The notes under the pieces were generated by a model that saw only the letters and a program-made list of their open reading frames with translations, was not told where the DNA came from and searched no databases. 64,000 nucleotides of DNA from an uncultured Eubacteriales bacterium. GTDB taxonomy: Bacteria > Bacillota > Clostridia > Oscillospirales > Oscillospiraceae. The stretch covers positions 62,001 to 126,000 of the forward strand of contig OMZQ01000006.1 of the NCBI GenBank assembly GCA_900315595.1, written 5' to 3'. Every line of letters begins with the position of its first letter. The first letter of the stretch is position 1. The position numbers and the translations under genes were made by a program. Positions 25,319 to 32,802 of this stretch are shown one piece after another.

Positions 25319-26497
25319 ATGGCAACTGTACAGCTCAATAACATCAAGAAGGTTTATCCCTTCGTGTCCGGCGAGGACAAGAAAAAGAAGAAGAATCCCG
25401 ATCAGCCCGAGAAGAAGATCAATCTGCAGATCACTGACGAGGGTGTTGTGGCTGTTCAGCAGTTCAGCCTGGACATCAAGGACAAGGAATTCATCGTCCT
25501 GGTCGGCCCCTCCGGCTGCGGCAAGTCCACGACCCTCCGCATGGTGGCCGGCCTGGAGGAGATCTCCGACGGCGAGCTGGTCATCGACGGCAAGGTCATG
25601 AACGACGTGGCCCCCAAGGACCGCGACATCGCCATGGTCTTCCAGAACTACGCCCTGTATCCCCACATGACGGTGTATGACAACATGGCCTTCTCTCTGA
25701 AGCTGCGTCATACCCCCAAGGATGAGATCGACCGCAAGGTCCGCGAGGCTGCCGAGATTCTGGGCATCACCCAGTACCTCGATCGCAAGCCCAAGGCCCT
25801 GTCCGGCGGCCAGAGACAGCGTGTGGCCATCGGCCGCGCCATTGTCCGTGCCCCCAAGGTCATGCTCATGGACGAGCCCCTGTCCAACCTGGACGCCAAG
25901 CTGCGGAACGAAATGCGCGCTGAGATCATCAAGCTCCGCCAGCGCATCGATACCACCTTCATGTACGTGACCCACGACCAGACCGAGGCTATGACCCTGG
26001 GCGATCGCATCGTCATCATGAAGGACGGTTACATCCAGCAGATCGGCACGCCTCAGGAGGTCTTCAACCATCCCGCCAACCTCTTCGTCGCCGGCTTCAT
26101 CGGCATGCCCGTCATGAACTTCTTTGACGCGGAGCTGGAAGAGCGGAACGGCAAGTACTTCGTCAAGCTGCACAACTACGAGGTCGAGCTCTCCCCCGAT
26201 AAGGAAGCTCGCCTGAAGGCTAACGGCGTCAAGTCCCAGAGGATCACCCTGGGCGTTCGTCCCGACCACACCGATGTCGCCACGGAAGGCGGCGTGGAGG
26301 GCAAGGTGGAGGTCTCCGAAATGATAGGCTCCTCCGTACATCTGCACGTGAACGCCGACGGCAAGGACGTCATCATCATCGTCCCGACCCAGGATCTGAA
26401 GGAGAGCTTCAACATCGGCCAGGCCGTGCGTTTCTGCTTCAACGGCAACGTGGCCCACGTCTTCTCCAAGGAGACCGACAAGAACCTGGAGTTTTGA
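25319..26497 (+). CDS. Sugar ABC transporter ATPase, MsmK/UgpC-like
   Basis: A 392-residue ATP-binding subunit of the carbohydrate uptake (CUT1) type. Walker A is GPSGCGKST near residue 62, the signature is LSGGQRQR near 160, Walker B is LMDEPLSNLD, and a C-terminal TOBE-like regulatory domain starts near 245. It drives the LplBC permease pair. A Lys-rich insert (KKKKKNPDQPEKK) interrupts the N-terminal beta sheet near residues 22-40. The ATG at 25319 has CGGAG 8 nt upstream; ATG 25301 is an alternative. Confidence 0.93.
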   Translation: MATVQLNNIKKVYPFVSGEDKKKKKNPDQPEKKINLQITDEGVVAVQQFSLDIKDKEFIVLVGPSGCGKSTTLRMVAGLEEISDGELVIDGKVMNDVAPKDRDIAMVFQNYALYPHMTVYDNMAFSLKLRHTPKDEIDRKVREAAEILGITQYLDRKPKALSGGQRQRVAIGRAIVRAPKVMLMDEPLSNLDAKLRNEMRAEIIKLRQRIDTTFMYVTHDQTEAMTLGDRIVIMKDGYIQQIGTPQEVFNHPANLFVAGFIGMPVMNFFDAELEERNGKYFVKLHNYEVELSPDKEARLKANGVKSQRITLGVRPDHTDVATEGGVEGKVEVSEMIGSSVHLHVNADGKDVIIIVPTQDLKESFNIGQAVRFCFNGNVAHVFSKETDKNLEF

Positions 26498-26567
26498 TCC
26501 GGGACCTTCCCTTTCCTAATCCCGCGCGCCGGAACGGTACGGTGTGACGCGGATCACTTCCTTTTCT

Positions 26568-26604
26568 CCCCTGTGCAGCGGGGAACCGCTGCACAGGGGC
26601 TTTT
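26568..26604 (+). terminator. Terminator after the ABC ATPase gene
   Basis: A perfect 14-bp stem (26568-26581 with 26586-26599) around a GGAA tetraloop, followed by CTTTTCC. It would separate galK from the transporter message or act as an attenuator. Confidence 0.85.
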
Positions 26605-26639
26605 CCTTGCGATAAAACGAACCATAGGGGGTACTTTTC

Positions 26640-27950
26640 ATGAACACGCTTTTGGACGCGATTCGGAACGGCAATTACGACGCGGCGTTTCAGATGCTGT
26701 ACGGCAGCGCCGACAGAAGCCGGGCCGAAAAAGTCGCCGCCGGTTTCCTGTCCCGGTTCCCGGAGAACCGGGGGACGGCAGCCCTCTACAGCGCGCCCGG
26801 CCGCACGGAGCTGGGAGGCAACCACACCGACCATCAGCACGGCCGCGTGCTCTGCGCCAGTGTGGATCTGGACATTCTGGCCTGCGCCGCGCCAAACGGA
26901 CTGGGGCTGATTCGCGTCTGCTCCGAGGGCTATCCGGCCCTGGAGATCTCTCTAGAGGAGCTGCAGCCCCGGCAGGCGGAGCAGGGCAGTTCTCAAGCTC
27001 TGGTGCGGGGCATCTGCGCCCAGATCGCAGCCGGAGGCTTCCGCTTGGGGGGCGTGGACGTTTACGCCCATTCCACGGTGCTCTCCGGCTCCGGTCTGTC
27101 CTCCTCCGCTGCCTATGAAATTCTGATGGGGACGATTCTGAACGATTTGTTCTGCGAGAACCGCCTGACCCCTACGGACCTGGCTATCATCGGCCAGCAG
27201 GCGGAAAAGCACTTCTTCGGCAAGCCCTGTGGCCTCATGGACCAGATGGGCGCCTCCATCGGCGGGGCCGTGGCTCTGGACTTCCGGGACCCTGCTCTGC
27301 CGGAAATCCAGCCCATTGCCTACGACTTCTCCCGCTCCGGCCACGTGCTTTGCGTGGTGGACACCAAATCGGAGCATGCGGACCTCACCGGCGAGTACGC
27401 CGCCATCCCCCGAGAGATGAGCGCTGTCGCCGCCTGCTTCGGCAAAGGGGTCCTGCGTCAGGTGCCGGAGGCTGCGTTCCGTGCCCGGCTGCCAGAGCTG
27501 CGAAGCCGCTGCGGGGACCGGGCCGTGCTGCGGGCGCTGCATTTCTACGGCGAAGACAAGCGGGTCGTCCAAGAGGCCGAAGCCCTGGAGCAGGGGGACT
27601 TCTTCCGTTTCCTGGAGCTGGTCAAGGCCTCCGGCCTGTCCTCCTCCCTGCTGCTCCAGAACATCAGCGTCTCAGCAGACCCGGCCCACCAGGCCGTGGC
27701 CCTGGCCCTGGCTCTGGGGCGGGAGCTGCTGGCGGGCACCGGCGCCATCCGGGTCCACGGCGGCGGCTTTGCCGGAACCATCCTGGCCTTTGTACCGGCT
27801 GACAGGCTGGAGGCCTTCCGGGATGGCATGGAGCAGGTCTTCGGCCGCGGCGCCTGCCATATTCTGCGGATCCGCCCGGTGGGCGGCTGTGTGCTTCAAG
27901 CAGTAGCGACATCAAGGAGGAGCGGACCGGAGAGGAAAAGGAACGGGTGA
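26640..27950 (+). CDS. galK: Galactokinase GalK
   Basis: Phosphorylates galactose to galactose-1-phosphate, the first Leloir step. The 436-residue GHMP kinase has the galactokinase signature GRTELGGNHTDHQHG near residues 54-68, the ATP-binding motif VLSGSGLSSSAAYE near 148-161, and motif 3 RVHGGGFAGTILAF near 370. The catalytic Asp lies in GLMDQMGASIGG. A long form with an N-terminal extension of about 40 residues is common in Clostridia. GalT and GalE are not in the window, so the later steps must be encoded elsewhere. Confidence 0.94.
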   Translation: MNTLLDAIRNGNYDAAFQMLYGSADRSRAEKVAAGFLSRFPENRGTAALYSAPGRTELGGNHTDHQHGRVLCASVDLDILACAAPNGLGLIRVCSEGYPALEISLEELQPRQAEQGSSQALVRGICAQIAAGGFRLGGVDVYAHSTVLSGSGLSSSAAYEILMGTILNDLFCENRLTPTDLAIIGQQAEKHFFGKPCGLMDQMGASIGGAVALDFRDPALPEIQPIAYDFSRSGHVLCVVDTKSEHADLTGEYAAIPREMSAVAACFGKGVLRQVPEAAFRARLPELRSRCGDRAVLRALHFYGEDKRVVQEAEALEQGDFFRFLELVKASGLSSSLLLQNISVSADPAHQAVALALALGRELLAGTGAIRVHGGGFAGTILAFVPADRLEAFRDGMEQVFGRGACHILRIRPVGGCVLQAVATSRRSGPERKRNG

Positions 27951-28252
27951 AAATGCTCCGCCGTCTGCATGAGGGCGAGGTAAAGCTCGGTGAATACGCC
28001 GTTTACTATAAGCTCCAGGGCCGGGTGGCAGAGTGGTGTTATCTCCCCGAGGAGGAAGACGAAAAAACCGTTACCCTCTTGCCCGGTAACACCTGGTACT
28101 ATCAAAAGGACGTGTTCCGCCATTCAATCATGTTTCGCGGTGAAATAAACCGGCGCAAAATGAAGCCGGACCAGACCCGGGACGTTGACCGCCGCATCCG
28201 TGCCGCCCTGCAAGCGCAGGGGTATCGCATCCTGAAGGAGGATGAAGCGTGA
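27947..28252 (+). CDS. Hypothetical 101-aa protein coupled to galK
   Basis: A small soluble protein starting at GTG 27947, which overlaps the galK TGA (GTGA); ATG 27953 is an alternative. It reads VKLGEYAVYYKLQGRVAEW, then an acidic LPEEEDEKT stretch, and ends RRIRAALQAQGYRILKED. I do not recognise a family. The overlap implies translation with GalK, but no role can be assigned. A perfect terminator follows about 55 nt downstream. Confidence 0.6.
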   Translation: MKMLRRLHEGEVKLGEYAVYYKLQGRVAEWCYLPEEEDEKTVTLLPGNTWYYQKDVFRHSIMFRGEINRRKMKPDQTRDVDRRIRAALQAQGYRILKEDEA

Positions 28253-28306
28253 AAGAAGAAGCATAGTCCATAATTCGAACGACACTTCTTGATCCTTAAT
28301 CGACGA

Positions 28307-28348
28307 ACCGCCCGCAGGTCACATCTGGATCTGCGGGCGGTACTTTCT
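28307..28348 (+). terminator. Terminator of the galK transcript
   Basis: ACCGCCCGCAG (28307-28317) pairs perfectly with CTGCGGGCGGT (28331-28341), followed by ACTTTCTG. It marks the right end of the sugar cluster. Confidence 0.75.
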
Positions 28349-28485
28349 GTATTCAATCGGGTCATATACCACTAAATGTGGAAAGCGCCAGAAAATTCAC
28401 TTTGTTTTTGTGTAAATAATGATTGTAATTCGCCGCTGTTTTGTGTATACTTATAATGCGATGACGACCCAAAGGAGGAACGAGC

Positions 28486-29835
28486 ATGTACCTGAGACGA
28501 AAGATCGATTCCTTTTTGCAAAATTGGAAGGCCGACGAAGAGCACAAGCCGCTGATTGTTCGAGGGAGCAGGCAGGTGGGCAAAACCGAATCCATCAATC
28601 ACTTCGCCCGACAAAACTATGAAAGCATCATTGAGATCAATTTTATCCGTGATGAGAAATACAAAGGAATTATCACGGACGGCTATGAAGCGGCGGCCAT
28701 CATCAAAAACATTTCCCTGATTGACCCGGCAAAACAGTTTATTCCCGGAAAAACGCTGATCTTCTTTGACGAAATCACGGATTTTCCCGAAATTGCCACT
28801 TCCTTGAAGTTTTTTCACCTGGACGGGCGCTTTGACGTGATCTGCAGCGGTTCTATGCTGGGAATCAACTACAAGCGGATTGAGAGCAACAGCGTCGGGT
28901 ACAAGACGGACTACCACATGCACTCCATGGACTTTGAGGAGTTTCTCTGGGCCAGAGGCTATGACGACGCAGCGGTGGACGGAGTTTTGCAGCATATGCT
29001 GGAGGAAAAGCACTTCAGCGAGCTGGAGATAAAGGTCTGGCACGACCTGTTTCTGGATTTCTGTGTCCTGGGCGGTATGCCTGCGGTGGTGGCGGAATTC
29101 ATCCGCAAGGGGACCTTTGAGGGCTCGCTGCAAACCCAGCGGCAGCTCATTGCAGACTACAGGGAGGACATTCGCAAGTATGCCGAAGGCATGGATCAGA
29201 CCCGGATCACCAATGTGTTCAACCGGATCGCACCGCAGCTTGCCAAGGAAAACAAGAAATTCCAGATTTCAAAGGTCGCTCCCGGCGCCAGATTCCGGGA
29301 TTACAGAGGCTGCGCAGAATGGCTGGCGGACGCCGGCATGGTGAACATTTGCCATTGCCTGGATTTTCCGGAGCTTCCGCTGGGCGGAAACTATGACCCG
29401 GATGTGTTCAAGTTATATTTTGCGGATACCGGACTGCTGGTTGCCATGCTGGATGAGGAATCACAGGATGATCTGCGGGCGAATAAGAATCTGGGCGTCT
29501 ATAGGGGCGGCCTGTATGAGAACATCGTGGCCGAGGCGCTGACAAAGGCGGGCTGTTCGCTCTACTACTATCGGCGGGAGGATTCCACTTTGGAGGAGGA
29601 TTTTTTCCTGCGCACAGCAAGCGACCTGATCCCGGTAGAGGTCAAGGCAAAGTCAGGCAGGTCAAAGTCCCTGCGGACGCTGATCGACTCCTCCCACTAT
29701 CCGGACATCCGATACGGCTTCAAGCTGTCCATGAACAACATCGGCCATGAAAACCGGATTTACACCTTCCCCTATTTCTGCGCGTTTCTTCTGAAACGAT
29801 TCCTGGCGTCGTTCCAGCCGGAGGAGCAGCAATGA
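28486..29835 (+). CDS. AAA ATPase with DUF4143 C-terminal domain
   Basis: A 449-residue STAND/AAA-like ATPase with Walker A GSRQVGKTES near residues 27-36 and Walker B TLIFFDEITDF near 88-98. An arginine-finger region follows, then the DUF4143 part (about 190-420) with GGMPAVVAEFI and a PD-(D/E)xK-like tail, GLYENIVAEAL and IPVEVKAKSG. Such ATPases are common in Clostridia and archaea, often near defence or toxin genes, and their substrate is not established. AAAGGAGG precedes the ATG. The stop overlaps the next ATG (ATGA), so it is translated with the primase-helicase. Confidence 0.85.
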   Translation: MYLRRKIDSFLQNWKADEEHKPLIVRGSRQVGKTESINHFARQNYESIIEINFIRDEKYKGIITDGYEAAAIIKNISLIDPAKQFIPGKTLIFFDEITDFPEIATSLKFFHLDGRFDVICSGSMLGINYKRIESNSVGYKTDYHMHSMDFEEFLWARGYDDAAVDGVLQHMLEEKHFSELEIKVWHDLFLDFCVLGGMPAVVAEFIRKGTFEGSLQTQRQLIADYREDIRKYAEGMDQTRITNVFNRIAPQLAKENKKFQISKVAPGARFRDYRGCAEWLADAGMVNICHCLDFPELPLGGNYDPDVFKLYFADTGLLVAMLDEESQDDLRANKNLGVYRGGLYENIVAEALTKAGCSLYYYRREDSTLEEDFFLRTASDLIPVEVKAKSGRSKSLRTLIDSSHYPDIRYGFKLSMNNIGHENRIYTFPYFCAFLLKRFLASFQPEEQQ

Positions 29836-32762
29836 GTGATCGTGATTTGGGTTACGAAGAATTGCTTGCGCGACTGCAAGCGCTGGAGCGGGAAAACGCG
29901 GAGCTGCGGGGTCGGCTTGGCATTGGAGGCTCCGCGCCCAGAAGTCAGGATTTGCCGCCGATGGACAGGAAGCCTGCAGAGCCGGCACGGCCTGCGTCAC
30001 AGTGCGATCGAGGGCCTGCGGAGCCAGCGAGGCTGTCGGTGGAAGCGGTCCACAAGTACTCTTCGCCACAGGAGAAAATTGCTCTGTTTCGCTCCCTGTT
30101 TCGCGGGCGGGAGGATGTGTTTGCTCTGCGGTGGCATAGCGCAAAGACCGGGAAAAGCGGCTATTCGCCTTCCTGCGGCAACGAGTGGAAACCGGGTGTT
30201 TGCATCAAGCCAAAGGGACGCTGCTCCGACTGCGAACACCGCGAGCTACTTCCACTGACGGATGAGAGAATTGACCGCCATCTCCGAGGCAAGGACGAGC
30301 TTGGCCGGGACGTCATCGGCATCTATCCGATTCTGCCGGATGATACCTGCCGCTTCCTGGCCCTGGACTTCGACGACGAGGGCTGGCAGGAGAATGTTGC
30401 GCTGGTTCGCTCTATCTGTGAAAGATGGGAGCTGCCCCATGCTGTGGAGCGTTCCCGCAGCGGAGCCGGGGCGCATCTCTGGCTGTTTTTCTCCGAACCT
30501 GTTCCCTGCACCGAGGCCCGGCGGCTGGGAACTGCGCTATTAACAGCCGCAATGGAAGCAGGCGGCACGTTGAAGCTAAGCGCCTACGACCGGATGTTTC
30601 CAAACCAGGACACGCTTCCCAAGGGAGGCTTTGGGAATCTGATTTCCCTGCCGCTGCAGGGGCAGGCAAGGCGCCGGGGAAACAGCGTGTTTGTGGATGA
30701 GCGCTTTGAACTGTACCCGGATCAGTGGGCATTCCTTGCGTCCATCCCCAGACTGAGCAGCGAGGACTTTGCGCTGTCTTGCCAGCTTCACGCCCGGGGG
30801 AATGTGCTCGGGAATCTGGTGCCCTCGGAGGAAGATCCGAAGCCCTGGGAAAAGCCGCGTCCCGTTTTACTTACGTCCATGGATTTCCCGCAGGAACTGG
30901 AACTCGTAAAAGCCAATCTTCTGTACTTGACGCAGGCGGGGCTGTCACCACGGGCGAGAAATCAGCTTGTCCGGCTGGCAGCCTTTCGCAACCCGGAGTT
31001 TTATAAGGCGCAGGCGATGCGGCTGCCCATTTTTAATAAACCCCGCGTTCTCAGCACAGCCGAGGAGCGGGACGGGTATCTTGCTCTGCCCCGGGGCTGC
31101 GAAGATTCTCTCACAGAGATGCTTAATGACGCAGGTGTGACCTTCCGCGTTTCCGATCAACGTCAGCCGGGGCGCACGATTCGAGTGGAATTCAAAGGCA
31201 CGCTTCGCTCTGAGCAGGAGCCTGCGGCTGCGGCGCTGCTGGCCCAGGATACCGGGGTTTTGTCCGCGACCACCGCGTTCGGGAAAACGGTCATTGCCGC
31301 TTATCTGGTCGGGCAGCGAAAAACAAATACCCTGATTTTGGTTCACACCCAGGCCCTGCTGAACCAATGGAAGAATGCCCTGGAGGAGTTTCTGAAAATC
31401 GACGAGACGCTGGAGCCCCTGCCGAAAAAGCGGGGTCGCAAAAAAGCCCGTCCGCTGATCGGGCAGCTTGGGGGGACCAAAAACACACTCTCCGGAATTG
31501 TAGACGTTGCTATTTTTCAATCCCTTCTCAAGGACGATACCGTCAATGAACTGGTCAAAGATTACGGTATGGTGATCGTGGACGAATGTCACCATGTTTC
31601 TGCCGTCACCTTCGAGCGGGTGATGAAGGAAGTCAATTCAAAATATGTCTATGGACTCAGCGCCACTCCCATCCGCGCAGACGGCCATCATCCGATCATT
31701 TTTTTGCAGTGCGGGCCAATCCGCTATCGGGTAGACGCAAAGGAACAGGCACAAAAGCGCAGCTTTGCGCACTTTGTGATTCCGCGATTCACCTCCTACC
31801 GTACCGCTGCCGAAGATCGGGGAATTGCCGCCTTGTACACAGATCTGGCAGAGGATGAGCGGCGAAATCTGCTGATTGTCCGGGATGTGAAGCGAGCGTT
31901 GGGGCAGGGCCGCAGCCCGATCCTGCTGACAGAGCGGCGGGAGCACGTCCAGCGCTTGGCGGCACTTCTCTCCGAGGCCTGTCCCAACGTAATCACGCTC
32001 TATGGCACAAGCTCGGCCAAGCTGCGCCGGGAGACTATAGAACAACTCCAAGCCGTCCCGCCGGAAGAACCGCTGGTCGTGGTGGCGACGGGGAAATATG
32101 TGGGTGAGGGTTTCGATTGTCCACGGCTCGATACTCTGTTTTTGACGCTTCCCGTGGCCTGGAAGGGAATCGTGGCCCAATACGCCGGGAGGCTGCATCG
32201 AAACTACCCCGGCAAGGAGGAGGTCCAGGTCTACGACTTTGTGGACGTCCACGTCCCCATGCTGGAAACGATGTATCAAAAGCGGCTGAAGGCCTACGCC
32301 TCCATTGGATACCAAATCAAAGCAGACACCGAGACACCGTTGACGAAGGACCTGATTTATGACGGAAAGAGCTTCTACCCTGTGTTCTGCCAGGATTTGA
32401 GAAACGCGGAGAAGGAAATCCTGATCGTCAGCCCCTTTATGACGAAATCCCGGCTGCAGAAGCTGGTCAAGGTGCTTTCAGAGCCAATTCTTCGAGGCGT
32501 TTCGGTCAAGACCGTTGTCCGTCCGGCAGAGGATCTGCCGGCCAGGGACCGGAAATCCGTGCCGGACAACGCGGAATATCTGATGGATTACGGCATTCAG
32601 GTGGTCTTCCGTCCCGGCTTTCATCAGAAATTCACGGTGATTGACGGAAGAATTTCCTGGTATGGCAGCGTGAACATTCTGAGCTTTGGGAAGGCCGAGG
32701 AAAGCGTCATGCGGCTGGAGAGCCGAGAAATCGCCGGGGAGCTGATCGACACGGTAATATAG
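29832..32762 (+). CDS. TOTE-type primase-helicase-PLD nuclease
   Basis: A 976-residue multidomain protein. Residues 1-35 form a coiled coil. At about 70-330 is an archaeo-eukaryotic primase of the TOTE conflict-system type, with a Cys cluster (SPSCGNEW, RCSDCEHR), the catalytic LDFDD near 178 and SGAGAHLW near 209. At about 460-830 is an SF2 helicase with ATTAFGKT (Walker A, near 480), VDECHH near 583, SATPIRAD and QYAGRLHR. The C terminus holds a phospholipase D-like nuclease with HQKFTVIDG near 932 and YGSVNIL. The family is predicted to copy and degrade invasive nucleic acids; the present activity is inferred. It is translationally coupled to the AAA gene. Confidence 0.88.
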   Translation: MSDRDLGYEELLARLQALERENAELRGRLGIGGSAPRSQDLPPMDRKPAEPARPASQCDRGPAEPARLSVEAVHKYSSPQEKIALFRSLFRGREDVFALRWHSAKTGKSGYSPSCGNEWKPGVCIKPKGRCSDCEHRELLPLTDERIDRHLRGKDELGRDVIGIYPILPDDTCRFLALDFDDEGWQENVALVRSICERWELPHAVERSRSGAGAHLWLFFSEPVPCTEARRLGTALLTAAMEAGGTLKLSAYDRMFPNQDTLPKGGFGNLISLPLQGQARRRGNSVFVDERFELYPDQWAFLASIPRLSSEDFALSCQLHARGNVLGNLVPSEEDPKPWEKPRPVLLTSMDFPQELELVKANLLYLTQAGLSPRARNQLVRLAAFRNPEFYKAQAMRLPIFNKPRVLSTAEERDGYLALPRGCEDSLTEMLNDAGVTFRVSDQRQPGRTIRVEFKGTLRSEQEPAAAALLAQDTGVLSATTAFGKTVIAAYLVGQRKTNTLILVHTQALLNQWKNALEEFLKIDETLEPLPKKRGRKKARPLIGQLGGTKNTLSGIVDVAIFQSLLKDDTVNELVKDYGMVIVDECHHVSAVTFERVMKEVNSKYVYGLSATPIRADGHHPIIFLQCGPIRYRVDAKEQAQKRSFAHFVIPRFTSYRTAAEDRGIAALYTDLAEDERRNLLIVRDVKRALGQGRSPILLTERREHVQRLAALLSEACPNVITLYGTSSAKLRRETIEQLQAVPPEEPLVVVATGKYVGEGFDCPRLDTLFLTLPVAWKGIVAQYAGRLHRNYPGKEEVQVYDFVDVHVPMLETMYQKRLKAYASIGYQIKADTETPLTKDLIYDGKSFYPVFCQDLRNAEKEILIVSPFMTKSRLQKLVKVLSEPILRGVSVKTVVRPAEDLPARDRKSVPDNAEYLMDYGIQVVFRPGFHQKFTVIDGRISWYGSVNILSFGKAEESVMRLESREIAGELIDTVI

Positions 32763-32802
32763 GATGCATCTGAGCCGGATCATGATGGAAGGAGATAAAC
32801 GG

